This document shows positions 33,503 through 42,065 of a DNA stretch of 64,000 nt, one piece after another. The notes under the pieces are model-generated. The model had not been told where the DNA came from, ran no database searches, and worked only from the letters and a program-made list of their open reading frames with translations. The first letter of the stretch is position 1. Each line of letters begins with the position of its first letter. The stretch spans positions 1 to 64,000 of the forward strand of contig JAVSMW010000007.1 of NCBI GenBank assembly GCA_032027005.1. Direction: 5' to 3'. A program made the translations under genes and the position numbers. Origin of the DNA: JAVSMW01 sp032027005. GTDB taxonomy: Bacteria > Bacillota > Thermincolia > Thermincolales > UBA2595.

Positions 33503-35140
33503 TTATCTGAGCAATTGGAGTACACCCTGTGGTTGCTGATTTGCCTGAGCCAGCATAGCCTGACCGGCTTGCAGGAGGATGTTGTTCTTGGTGAATTCCA
33601 TCATCTCCTTAGCCATGTCTACGTCACGGATCCGTGATTCGGATGCGGTAAGGTTTTCAGCTGATGTATCAAGGTTTGCAATGGTGTGCTCAAGCCTGTT
33701 CTGGATAGCACCAAGTTTAGCTCTTTCACTAGAAACATTCTTCAGAGCGTCATCAATGGCTGTTACTGCATTAGCGGCATTGGCCTGGCTGGTTACATCC
33801 AACGCAAACTCGATACTGGTGTTGTCAGTACCATTGGATACTGACATAGCCTCACCATATCCATCGGTATCATCAATGTCTGTAGACAGACCCAGCGCTT
33901 TTGCAGTCATATCAGATACGCTCAATGACATGGTCTGATTTTCATTGGAGCCTACCTGGAAGGCCAGGGCGTTATTTACAGTCCTGTCGGAATAAGCTAT
34001 GTCAAAGTCAACTGTGAAAGAACCGGAAATTGCTATACCTGCAGACGCACCGGTCAAGGTAAAGCTTACACCATGATTGTTGTAAGCCAAGGTTCCGGAA
34101 AGACTACCGCCTGAGAAGAGAACATTGTCGGTAATAATAACATTACCGTCTTTATCCATGAAGTTAACAGTGAGATTACCGGCAGCGATGGAAGCAGACA
34201 TCGTTGCTACTTCAAACTCAATACTGCTGGCAACATCAACACCAGTTAAAGATACGCCAGGAGCGCCGCTGAAGGTAACATCTTTGTTAATTGTGTATGT
34301 GCCGGAAGCATTTGCCCATGCTGTTCCATCAGGTGCGGCAACGTAAGGATCCATAACAATAGCAGCACCAGCTAATGCATTGTCCCAGGCTTCCTTGCTA
34401 AATGTAAAGGTGACACCATGGCTGTTATAGGTGTAGTTACCGTTAGAGTCGAAGCTTACCGCAATCTCATCTGTTATGCTGATTCCGGAAATATTTCCGG
34501 CACCTGATAGAAAGGCTGCACTAAGAACAACTTCCAATTTGCCGGCAGTGTTCTTCGAGATCGAGATATATGCTCCACTGTCTGTGGTGCTCCATTCAGC
34601 ATCAGCAGCAGAAGCCAGACTGATGGAAGCAATATCAATGGCACCGTTGGCGACAGTGAGACCCTCTACCGGAGCATCATACTGCTTAGTCACAGCTTTA
34701 ATAGTCTTAATCGCGTCAGCCTTATCACCATTCAACAGTTTCATGGTGTTGAACTCGGTGGTATTGGCAATCCTGTTAACTTCGGAAGTCAGCTGGTTGA
34801 TTTCTTTTTGGATTTCTTCCCGGTCAGCAGTGACGTTAGTGTCTGAGGCAGCCTGAACAGCAAGTTCTCTCATCCTCTGCAGAATACTGTGAGTCTCATT
34901 CAGAGCACCTTCAGCGGTCTGGATGAGGGAGATGGCATCCTGAGAGTTCTTGGAAGCCATGCTCAAACCTCTGATTTGAGCTCTCATTTTTTCGCTGATG
35001 GCAAGACCGGCAGCGTCGTCACCGGCGCGGTTGATGCGCAGACCGGATGACAGTTTTTCAAGGGACTTGGATGCGGATGTACTGTTCTGTCCCAGCATCC
35101 GGTAAGTGTTTAAGGCTGCGATGTTGTGGTTAATTCTCAT
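33503..35140 (-). CDS. fliC: Flagellin
   Basis: Filament subunit of 545 residues. The D0/D1 ends are canonical (MRINHNIAALNTYR, SGLRINRAGDDAAGLAISEK; C-terminal SRIRDVDMAKEMMEFTKNNIL and QANQQPQGVLQLLR). The central 250 residues are an added variable domain with two related units, each containing YNxHGVxFT (YNSHGVTFTF and YNNHGVSFTL). AAGGAGG lies 8 nt before the ATG. It has a sigma-D-type promoter, a CsrA-type leader, and csrA/fliW directly upstream; glycosylation genes follow. Confidence 0.97.
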   Translation of the reverse strand: MRINHNIAALNTYRMLGQNSTSASKSLEKLSSGLRINRAGDDAAGLAISEKMRAQIRGLSMASKNSQDAISLIQTAEGALNETHSILQRMRELAVQAASDTNVTADREEIQKEINQLTSEVNRIANTTEFNTMKLLNGDKADAIKTIKAVTKQYDAPVEGLTVANGAIDIASISLASAADAEWSTTDSGAYISISKNTAGKLEVVLSAAFLSGAGNISGISITDEIAVSFDSNGNYTYNSHGVTFTFSKEAWDNALAGAAIVMDPYVAAPDGTAWANASGTYTINKDVTFSGAPGVSLTGVDVASSIEFEVATMSASIAAGNLTVNFMDKDGNVIITDNVLFSGGSLSGTLAYNNHGVSFTLTGASAGIAISGSFTVDFDIAYSDRTVNNALAFQVGSNENQTMSLSVSDMTAKALGLSTDIDDTDGYGEAMSVSNGTDNTSIEFALDVTSQANAANAVTAIDDALKNVSSERAKLGAIQNRLEHTIANLDTSAENLTASESRIRDVDMAKEMMEFTKNNILLQAGQAMLAQANQQPQGVLQLLR

Positions 35141-35150
35141 TTAGAAATCT

Positions 35151-35184
35151 CCTCCTTGAAATTTGTTCTTGAGCATCCATGCTC
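35151..35184 (-). promoter_or_regulatory. CsrA-binding leader of flagellin mRNA
   Basis: On the minus strand GAGC-ATGGAT-GCTC (35184-35171) presents ATGGA, a match to ANGGA, in a hairpin loop; the Shine-Dalgarno AAGGAGG (35157-35151) holds the second AAGGA. The B. subtilis hag leader has the same two-site layout, where CsrA blocks translation and FliW relieves it. csrA and fliW are the next genes upstream. Confidence 0.75.
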
Positions 35185-35252
35185 CAAATTTAGGGTAATT
35201 TAGCTAAAGACATTCGGCCGTAACGCCTTTAACCCTATTTTACCAGTTATAT

Positions 35253-35279
35253 ATATCGGAAATTTTTCTGCAGCCTTTA
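35253..35279 (-). promoter_or_regulatory. Sigma-D (sigma-28) promoter of flagellin
   Basis: TAAA (35279-35276) and TCCGATAT (35260-35253) separated by exactly 15 nt, one mismatch from TAAA-N15-GCCGATAT. It lies about 110 nt before the start codon. Confidence 0.85.
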
Positions 35280-35388
35280 TGGCGATTTTAGGGATGATTC
35301 AGCTATTTTCTACAATAGTCATCATTTTTCTTTGATTAATATAGAGACTTATCATAGTTTCTTCCTTTTTCTATGCTTTCTACAAAAT

Positions 35389-35631
35389 TTATCCCTTTTT
35401 CAATCTTTTTTTTATTATTTCCGCCAGCTCATTTATATCTGAAGGCCCCACCTTTATGGCAGCCTTGTTTTCATCTTTAACAGCCTGGTATATTTCCTTT
35501 CTTAGGACCGGAATCTCCTTTGGTGCTTTAATGCCTATCTTAACCTGATCTCCAATGACTTCAAGGATGATAACCTCAACTTGGTTGTCTATTATGATTG
35601 ATTCATTCCTTTTCCTTGTTAAAACCAGCAA
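35389..35631 (-). CDS. csrA: Carbon storage regulator CsrA
   Basis: RNA-binding dimer of 80 residues: MLVLTRKRNESIIIDNQVEV at the start with the usual Leu4 and Arg6, and the IGIKAPKEIPVLRKEIY strand. Represses flagellin translation when not held by FliW. Directly upstream of flagellin and downstream of fliW, the conserved Firmicute order. Confidence 0.97.
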   Translation of the reverse strand: MLVLTRKRNESIIIDNQVEVIILEVIGDQVKIGIKAPKEIPVLRKEIYQAVKDENKAAIKVGPSDINELAEIIKKRLKKG

Positions 35632-35666
35632 TTATATCCCCTCACATTCAGGTGTAAACAGCCATA

Positions 35667-36095
35667 TTATTTGTCACGAAAAACCGGTTCCTTAATCTTA
35701 TACCTGTCATCATTTAATACAATCTGTTTGGCTCTGTTATTCTTGGCATTAATTACAACCGGAGCTTTTAGATTGGCGGTCATCTTTTTTATTTCTTCCG
35801 GCACTACTGCGATAGCATAAACCAGCAAATCTAAATCATTTTCATCTACTTCCAGGTCTTTCAAGTCATCAATATTAATTTGGGGCTGGTAATCCGGAAT
35901 CACCATCTGCGGGTCTATCACTACAAAAGCAACATCCTGTTCCTCGGTAGACTGAAGCCAAAAAAGAAGATCGTCGGGCTTACCTAGTAATACATATTTG
36001 GACAATCTCTCAAAACCCAGAATTCCTCGTTCAAATGCAAGAATATTTTCAGGATCTATCTCTATTGTGCCACAGGCTTTTGTGCAAATTTCCAT
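35667..36095 (-). CDS. fliW: Flagellar assembly factor FliW
   Basis: A 142-residue protein with the family's FERGILGFE and FWLQSTEEQDVAFVVIDP motifs. Binds either flagellin or CsrA, so free flagellin frees CsrA to stop more synthesis. AGGGGTGAT before ATG 36095 sets the start; the frame opens 45 nt earlier, inside the DUF6470 gene. Confidence 0.95.
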   Translation of the reverse strand: MEICTKACGTIEIDPENILAFERGILGFERLSKYVLLGKPDDLLFWLQSTEEQDVAFVVIDPQMVIPDYQPQINIDDLKDLEVDENDLDLLVYAIAVVPEEIKKMTANLKAPVVINAKNNRAKQIVLNDDRYKIKEPVFRDK

Positions 36096-36108
36096 GCCAT
36101 CACCCCTA

Positions 36109-36678
36109 TTATGCATTAACATCAACGTTTTTACCAACAAACTTAAAACTAAAAAAAGGATGCTTCTGCCAGTAGTAATTCAGGCTCGGAGCAGTTGCCT
36201 CGATTTGGGCAGGGTTGAGCACAGCTTCGATGCTGATCCTGCCAGGTTGGGGCTCAAGGGATATGCCTCCCACAAAATCAATTTTGGGTCGGCTTTTTGG
36301 GATCAGAGCAATATCATACTGGTCCGGCTGACGAAAAACTTTATCTGCCGCAATTTCTCCAACAGCATCAGCCTTAATCTTAATATTAGCCATCCGGTTG
36401 CCTTCGGCAACAATACGAGCTATCGCCTCCAGTGCCGTCTGCCTGCCGCTATCGGCAAATTTCTCGGTGAGTTCAAAGACATCTTTCAACCCGGCCTCAC
36501 TAAAACACTGACTCTGATCAATCCTTACCTGAGCCTGAGTCGTATGGATATTCACCTGGGCAGGCTCGGTTTCGATATTCAGTTTGGCCCGGGGCTGGCT
36601 CAGACTAAGAACGGCATCATTTTTTCTGATGCCGATGAGACCATGAATATTAGTAACTTTTAACTGATAGTCGAGCAT
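36109..36678 (-). CDS. DUF6470 family protein (YviE position)
   Basis: A 189-residue protein, strand-rich N-terminus (QPRAKLNIETEPAQVNIHTT) and a helical centre. It occupies the place of B. subtilis yviE between flgL and fliW, a gene of unknown function always in this cluster. 28 bp behind flgL, 13 bp before fliW. Confidence 0.85.
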   Translation of the reverse strand: MLDYQLKVTNIHGLIGIRKNDAVLSLSQPRAKLNIETEPAQVNIHTTQAQVRIDQSQCFSEAGLKDVFELTEKFADSGRQTALEAIARIVAEGNRMANIKIKADAVGEIAADKVFRQPDQYDIALIPKSRPKIDFVGGISLEPQPGRISIEAVLNPAQIEATAPSLNYYWQKHPFFSFKFVGKNVDVNA

Positions 36679-36706
36679 TAAACTTCACCTCTGCAAGCCC
36701 CAAATA

Positions 36707-37573
36707 CTATCGCAAAAAATCTATTAATGAAGGCTGGACAATCCTGGCCCCAGCGGCCAGGGAAGCATTATAAACACTTTCCTGCATCTTAAGGTGGGTA
36801 ATCAGTTCAGCCATGTCAACATCCTCGTTTTTGCTGAGCAACTCTGTCATGTTCACCTTCTCGGCTTCCATTCTATTGGCGGCCAAATCAATTCTGTTAA
36901 CTTTTGCCCCTAAATCCGCCCTGACTGCCAGCTGGTTATTCAGCACTTCATCAATGAGGCCTAAATCTGCGGAAATGTTGGCTGCGGTGCCACCGCTAAG
37001 GTCTGTTAAAAATTGATCAATAGCTGTAAAGGCATCCCCGAAGGCCGCTTCTCCGTCTATATTTATGGGAATTGTCACACCGATTCCAATTTCGTAGTTA
37101 ATTCTACCCGTATCCCCTTTATAAATCCCATTACTGTCGAAAGCTGCCACTAATGTCTTGGTGCCTGAGAAAATATACTTACCGGCATAAGTGGCATTAC
37201 CCACCTGGAGCAAATGCTCTTTTAGCTGGTTTACTTCTTTGTAAATTGCATCTTTTTCATTCTGAGTAAGATGGTCATTAGCCGCTTTGACAGCCAATTC
37301 CCTAGTTTTCTGTAAAATCGCTCCTGACTCAGCAAGAGAATCATCTGTAGTATTAAGCCAGGATTTGGCGGATTCAGCATTACTCTTGTACTGATCCAAC
37401 TCTGTCAAGCCTGTCCTCAGCCGCAGGGATGTAACAATGCCAACCGGATTATCAGAGGGCCGGTTAATATTTCGGCCCGAAGATAACTGTTCCTGAGTCT
37501 TTGCCATTTTACTAAGATTATTATTCAAATCCCGCAGTAAAGTGTTGACCAACATTGAGTTTGTTACTCTCAT
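36707..37573 (-). CDS. flgL: Flagellar hook-associated protein FlgL (HAP3)
   Basis: Joins hook to filament. Flagellin-like N-terminus (MRVTNSMLVNTLLRDLNNN, SSGRNINRPSDNPVG) and C-terminus (EDVDMAELITHLKMQESVYNASL), 288 residues. GGAGG 7 nt before ATG 37573 sets the start. A block of short degenerate repeats separates it from flgK. Confidence 0.95.
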   Translation of the reverse strand: MRVTNSMLVNTLLRDLNNNLSKMAKTQEQLSSGRNINRPSDNPVGIVTSLRLRTGLTELDQYKSNAESAKSWLNTTDDSLAESGAILQKTRELAVKAANDHLTQNEKDAIYKEVNQLKEHLLQVGNATYAGKYIFSGTKTLVAAFDSNGIYKGDTGRINYEIGIGVTIPINIDGEAAFGDAFTAIDQFLTDLSGGTAANISADLGLIDEVLNNQLAVRADLGAKVNRIDLAANRMEAEKVNMTELLSKNEDVDMAELITHLKMQESVYNASLAAGARIVQPSLIDFLR

Positions 37574-37617
37574 GGTAATCCTCCGTTTTCTACTCAATAT
37601 TTCTTCCCGGCACGTTC

Positions 37618-37668
37618 TTGTCTACCGTCTACCGTCTACTGTTCACTGATTACTGTTCACCGATCACT
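37618..37668. repeat. Short degenerate repeat block between flgK and flgL
   Basis: Three copies of CTACCGT(C) followed by two of ACTGTTCAC-type units, all 7-8 bp. Different in sequence from the ACTCTCC array but of the same heptamer style, and again between a stop codon and the next gene. Confidence 0.7.
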
Positions 37669-37673
37669 TTTTT

Positions 37674-39713
37674 CTACCTGCCGGCCAGGCCCATGCGCAA
37701 TATAATTGTATCAAGCATTTCATCCATAGATGTAATGACTCTGGAAGCAGCGTTATAAGCATGCTGAAATTTTATCATGTTAGTCATTTCTTCATCTAAC
37801 GATACACCGGATACTTTCTGCTGCTGAGCATTCAGTTGGGAAACCAGCAGATCCTGGTTATTAACCATCCTTGTGGCTGCCTGGCTGTCAATGCCCAACT
37901 GGGCCGCCACTGCCCGGAAATAATCATCAAAGGTAGAAGAGCCCATAGCTGTATCATCATGTTTTAGGGCATTTAGGGCCAATGCGTTGGTGTTATCCCC
38001 ATGCCCCGTCGGAACAGAAAGTGCAGCTGCAATATTATCCAGGTTGCCGGTACTAGCATCCACCTCTATATCGGAAGCATCATTGCCTGCAAAGAAGAGA
38101 TGCCCAGACCCAAACAACAGAGCTCCACCGCGCCCGCTGACGCTAACAGCACTGTTGGCTCCCTGGGAGCCACTGGTAATCTGCAAATTTCCGCCTGCAT
38201 CAGATGCAACTGCCGCCCCGGCCCCAAGAGCGCCATCTAAGGCTGTATTTATGTCTGTGACTAACTGAGCCATGTTCCCTGAATAGTCAGCATTAAGTGT
38301 TATCGTTACAGGTGTCCCCCCATCAATAGTGACAATAATGTCCTGGGGAGTCGTCGAAAAATCCAGGTCCGTAGGCGGATTATTGGCCGTTAACACAGCA
38401 CTGGCAGCGTCTGTTCCCGGAACGTTGGTGCCTGAAGTAAGGCCCAGGGTAGTGCCTGCTAAGCCTCCCACGGCGATGGTGCTTGTCACACCGGTAGAAT
38501 TATTGGTAAGCTTCAGATTACTCCCATCAAAAGAAGCAGTCGCCGCCCCCCCCAGTGCTGTATTTATGGCTGAGAGAAGCTCCGGGCGCTTACCCGTATA
38601 ATCTTTATTAAGCGTTATTGTAACCGGTGCGCCGCCGTCAATTGTTAAAACCAAATCTTGAGGAACAGAAAAATCAAGGGACGTGGCAGCACCACCGGCT
38701 GTTAATACGGCAGCGGTAGCTGCCTCTCCCGGAACGTAAGACGCGGCATTAAGGCCAAATCCAAGCTGGTGCTGATCATTAAATTTGGTTATATAAGTAG
38801 TGGCCAAAGTGTTTAACTGATCCAGTTGGCTTTGGGCTATGGTATCCCTTGAATTAATAAGCCCCTGCAGCTCCCCTGAAGTAAGATTTACAGAAATGCC
38901 ATCTTCCCATCTAAGGGAGTAGAACCCCGTTGTCGTAGGCACAGGTACATATGTTTCCATTCTGGTGTAATTTTTCCCGGTAACCAAAGTCCTTATCCCA
39001 ACGGCAATGGACACCGCGCCAAACTGGTCCTCCCTGTAGTTAATATTAACTATTTTAGCCAGCTGGTCGACAAGGAGATCCCGCTTATCTCGCAGATCAT
39101 TGGCATGGTCCCCGGTACTTTCAATGGTGACAATTTGTTCATTTAAACCGGTAATCTGATACGCTATATTGTTTATCTCATCAACCTTTAAGTCCACTGC
39201 CCGATTTAAGTCGTCCTGTAAGTCAACCAACTGTTGGCTCATATGCTGAAAAGTTTCAGCAACAGCCATCCCCCGCTGGACCACTGTGGATCTCACAGAG
39301 CGCTCCTCCGGCCTGGTAGCCAGAGTCTGCCAAGATTCCCAAAACTGATCCAATACTGTTCGCAAACCTGAATCAGTTGGCTCATTTATGATTACTTCCA
39401 ACTTGTCCAGGGCGTTCTTGCAGCTTTCCCAATACCCCGTTACCGAGTTTTCCTTACGCATCTGGGAGTCTATAAAACCGTCACGCAGCCTTTTAATTTC
39501 CTCAATTTTCACGCCGGTGCCCACTTGTCCGGCGCCTGTAGGTTTGCTTATACTTGGATAAGCAAAGGGAGTAGGCGTAGTCATGACAGCTCTCTGCCTG
39601 GTATAACCTTCTGTATTAGCATTGGCGATGTTGTGTCCAGTTACATCCAACGCTGTGGTTTGACTCTGCAATGCCTTTCTGCCTATTTCAAGTCCAAAAA
39701 ACGTTGATCTCAC
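37674..39713 (-). CDS. flgK: Flagellar hook-associated protein FlgK (HAP1)
   Basis: First hook-filament junction protein. N-terminus FFGLEIGRKALQSQ and NIANANTEGYTRQR, C-terminus LDEEMTNMIKFQHAYNAASR are conserved. At 679 residues it is about 150-200 longer than usual: two tandem 95-residue flagellin-IN-like units (about 327-530, each with LDFS...QD and VTITLN.DY) are inserted in the middle. Start is probably GTG 39713 (GGGATGG 3 nt before), because family members start there; ATG 39728 is the alternative. Confidence 0.95.
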   Translation of the reverse strand: MRSTFFGLEIGRKALQSQTTALDVTGHNIANANTEGYTRQRAVMTTPTPFAYPSISKPTGAGQVGTGVKIEEIKRLRDGFIDSQMRKENSVTGYWESCKNALDKLEVIINEPTDSGLRTVLDQFWESWQTLATRPEERSVRSTVVQRGMAVAETFQHMSQQLVDLQDDLNRAVDLKVDEINNIAYQITGLNEQIVTIESTGDHANDLRDKRDLLVDQLAKIVNINYREDQFGAVSIAVGIRTLVTGKNYTRMETYVPVPTTTGFYSLRWEDGISVNLTSGELQGLINSRDTIAQSQLDQLNTLATTYITKFNDQHQLGFGLNAASYVPGEAATAAVLTAGGAATSLDFSVPQDLVLTIDGGAPVTITLNKDYTGKRPELLSAINTALGGAATASFDGSNLKLTNNSTGVTSTIAVGGLAGTTLGLTSGTNVPGTDAASAVLTANNPPTDLDFSTTPQDIIVTIDGGTPVTITLNADYSGNMAQLVTDINTALDGALGAGAAVASDAGGNLQITSGSQGANSAVSVSGRGGALLFGSGHLFFAGNDASDIEVDASTGNLDNIAAALSVPTGHGDNTNALALNALKHDDTAMGSSTFDDYFRAVAAQLGIDSQAATRMVNNQDLLVSQLNAQQQKVSGVSLDEEMTNMIKFQHAYNAASRVITSMDEMLDTIILRMGLAGR

Positions 39714-39753
39714 AAACCATCCCGCCATTCAATATGATTTCAAAACTCCTGAC

Positions 39754-40248
39754 TTAAACTGACCGGTCAAAAATCTTTGCTGTAGACTGCTTTTTCTGCT
39801 GCTCATCTTCCTTGTAAGAAGGAGTAGTACTGTGACTGGTCAACAGGTTAAGGGAGAAATTAACAAATTCAAGGGAACTGTTAATTAGCTCATTATTTGT
39901 ATGATTCACCTCAACTATCTGCCCAATTATCACGTTAATTTCCGCAAAAATTTTCGTAAGTTTTGTCTTAGAGGGTTCATTAACCCGGCTGATTAATTCT
40001 GAAATGCTCAGTTCTTCCGGAGCAACAGCAAAATGGCCGGCCAAAGCCTTATGCAGAGCCTGCCTCTGTTCCTCCAGCCGACCAACCTTGATTATCAGTG
40101 ATTCTTCTTCTTTTGTGATCGCTTCCAGGCGAATAATATTGCCTTTTATCAACACCGGCTTTTTTTCATTGGCCAAAGACAGCAATTGCCGGTAAAAATC
40201 AGTTTGTTTTTGTAAGATGTCCAGCATTCCGGAACTGTATTTTTCCAC
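39754..40248 (-). CDS. flgN: Flagellar export chaperone FlgN
   Basis: A 164-residue helical chaperone for FlgK and FlgL, in the yvyG position between flgM and flgK. Start GTG 40248 with GGGGGAA upstream. Recognised from place, coiled-coil character and the LLSLANEKKPVLIKG-type start. Confidence 0.88.
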   Translation of the reverse strand: MEKYSSGMLDILQKQTDFYRQLLSLANEKKPVLIKGNIIRLEAITKEEESLIIKVGRLEEQRQALHKALAGHFAVAPEELSISELISRVNEPSKTKLTKIFAEINVIIGQIVEVNHTNNELINSSLEFVNFSLNLLTSHSTTPSYKEDEQQKKQSTAKIFDRSV

Positions 40249-40276
40249 AGCAATTCCCCCAGACTTCGATTATAAG

Positions 40277-40582
40277 CTAGACCAGTTTATCAACCAGACT
40301 TCTGCCTATCATTTTTTCTGCAACTTCTTCGTCAGTGATGCCATAGGTTCCCGAGTTGACACGTTTTTGAATATCAGCTAACCGGTCTGCCCGAATATCC
40401 GGCAATTCCCGGATTACTTCTTTAGCCGCTGAATAAGCACGAACATCAGCGGAAACCGATTTCGTTATCTTATCCCCGGCAGACTTGTTGGCAGTATCTC
40501 CATTTTTTAATGATGAAACTTTATTTTCCTGTTTCAGATACTGGGCCAGCAAGGTTTGAATCTGATTATTGGAAATAATCAT
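40277..40582 (-). CDS. flgM: Anti-sigma-28 factor FlgM
   Basis: Binds sigma-D until hook completion lets it be secreted. A 101-residue protein, disordered start and the C-terminal helix region (IRADRLADIQKRVNSGTYGI) typical of the family. AGAGGTGG 5 nt before ATG 40582 sets the start. Headed by its own sigma-D-type promoter. Confidence 0.93.
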   Translation of the reverse strand: MIISNNQIQTLLAQYLKQENKVSSLKNGDTANKSAGDKITKSVSADVRAYSAAKEVIRELPDIRADRLADIQKRVNSGTYGITDEEVAEKMIGRSLVDKLV

Positions 40583-40621
40583 CCAGTCCACCTCTTAGAA
40601 AGCAAAATTACCTCATATAGT

Positions 40622-40649
40622 ATATCGGTACTTTTACTATTAAGATTTA
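40622..40649 (-). promoter_or_regulatory. Sigma-D promoter of flgM operon
   Basis: TAAA (40649-40646), 16-nt spacer, ACCGATAT (40629-40622). One mismatch to the sigma-D -10 region; about 40 nt before flgM. B. subtilis flgM also has such a promoter. Confidence 0.7.
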
Positions 40650-40731
40650 GGCTTGATTTTCTGAAAATACTAATATTTATCTGTTAATTACTCTTTTTTT
40701 CTTCTAATTGCTAATACCAGAAACTCCAGCC

Positions 40732-41169
40732 TTATAGTTTATCTTCATTCTTCAGCCGGTTAGCAACATTCATCCGTCTTTCGCCGTGATCCCCGCTTTT
40801 GGTATCAGTCGTTTCTGCTTGGGGGCTCGATGACCCAGCAGACTTCATCTCTCCGGATAAAAGTTTTATACAATTGCCGCACAAGTTTCCGATACTGATT
40901 ATGGCCCCGCATCTTTTACAGCTCAGGCCGACAGCTCCCCCGCCGAACAAAACTTCAATCCGGCCTTCCCTCACCCAGCGCAATATTTTTTTCTCGTCAA
41001 CTCCGGTTATTTCACAAATCTCTTCAATAAAAGCACCAGGGTTATCTTTGAGATATAGCCTAACCAGTTCAAATTCCTTTTCTTCTTTATCAATGCAGTC
41101 CGGACACATATTCCGGTTTATTTTCACGAAAACCCTGCCGCAGACAGGGCAGTTTCTCAAATCAGGCAT
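40732..41169 (-). CDS. TIGR03826/YvyF family flagellar operon protein
   Basis: A 145-residue regulator-like protein: zinc site CPVCGRVF..CPDC, a helix-turn-helix (EEICEITGVDEKKILRWVREGRIEV), then CKRCGAI..CGNC. The family lies between comFC and flgM in many Firmicutes and is thought to affect flagellar gene expression. GGGGG about 8 nt before ATG 41169 sets the start. Confidence 0.92.
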   Translation of the reverse strand: MPDLRNCPVCGRVFVKINRNMCPDCIDKEEKEFELVRLYLKDNPGAFIEEICEITGVDEKKILRWVREGRIEVLFGGGAVGLSCKRCGAIISIGNLCGNCIKLLSGEMKSAGSSSPQAETTDTKSGDHGERRMNVANRLKNEDKL

Positions 41170-41244
41170 GGTAAAATACCCCCAATTTCCCAAGCTTTTG
41201 TTTGTTATTCGACAAAATTCCTGCTTTTACCTGCTTTAATTTTA

Positions 41245-41967
41245 TTAAATTTGGTTTTCCTGGATACCTGCAGCAATAGTAAGTACTCCCACAGTTCGGA
41301 CACCAGAGTCCAGGAGGATCCTGGTACACTCTGCGACAGTGGAACCGGTGGTCAGAATGTCATCGACAAGGATAACATCGGGAGCCTTCAACTTGTGGTC
41401 GAGGGCAAAAACACCTTTAATCATTTCCCGGCGGGCAATTCTGGTGAGTTTACTCTGGCTGGTAGTATGGGCAATCCGTTTGAGGGCACTGCTGACCGGC
41501 AGATTGAGGGTTCTGCCAATTTCGGCGGCTACCAGTTCAGATTGATTAAAGCCCCTGGCCTGCATTTTCTGTTGGCTCAAGGGTACCGGGACAAGAACCG
41601 GGTAGCGCGGATACTTGGGTTCCGTCATATAGATCTCCGCCAAAAGCAGGCCAAAAAACCCGGCCAGTGATGTACATCCACCATATTTGAACAGATAAAT
41701 TGATTCCTTCAGTAACCCCTGATACAGCCCTAAAGACCTGGCCGGATAAAAAGGAGGCGGTGAAATCCGGCACTCAGGGCACAAACCGCCTGCCGTACCC
41801 CTTAGGATAGGGCGGTAGCGCCCACAAGCCGTACAGGCCGCATATCCCCCTGTATCTGTAATCTCTTGACGGCACCTGGCGCAGGCCCCATATGCATCAG
41901 CCTTATCACCACAAATAGGACAACCCGGCCCAGGAGGGAAAACAATATCTAAAAATTTTTTAAACAT
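41245..41967 (-). CDS. comFC: ComFC-family phosphoribosyltransferase-like protein
   Basis: A 240-residue protein with an N-terminal double zinc ribbon (CPICGDKADAYGACARC, CTACGRY, CPECR) and a type I phosphoribosyltransferase domain carrying the VILVDDILTTGSTVAE motif. Used in DNA uptake in competent species; comFA is not seen here. Heads the flagellar cluster as in B. subtilis. Start ATG 41967 with GGGATGG upstream. Confidence 0.93.
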   Translation of the reverse strand: MFKKFLDIVFPPGPGCPICGDKADAYGACARCRQEITDTGGYAACTACGRYRPILRGTAGGLCPECRISPPPFYPARSLGLYQGLLKESIYLFKYGGCTSLAGFFGLLLAEIYMTEPKYPRYPVLVPVPLSQQKMQARGFNQSELVAAEIGRTLNLPVSSALKRIAHTTSQSKLTRIARREMIKGVFALDHKLKAPDVILVDDILTTGSTVAECTRILLDSGVRTVGVLTIAAGIQENQI

Positions 41968-41986
41968 GGCACCCATCCCTTACCCA

Positions 41987-42065
41987 CTAACCACTAACCA
42001 CTAACCACTGGCCACTAGCCACCACACTCTCCGCTCCTCACTCTCCACTCATCACTCCCCACTCC
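41987..42065. repeat. CCACTAA heptamer array running into a stop codon
   Basis: Four to five copies of ACCACTA/GCCACTA followed by CACTCTCC/CTCACTC units, about 80 bp. Its right end overlaps the last codons and TGA of the GGDEF gene (C-terminal Thr-Gly-Ser-Gly-Glu comes from GGGGAGTG units). Confidence 0.85.

Noticed and set aside
33403..33525. Longer form of the small protein before maf
   Set aside because: It would overlap the flagellin stop and the 3' hairpin; a good ribosome site exists at the internal TTG.
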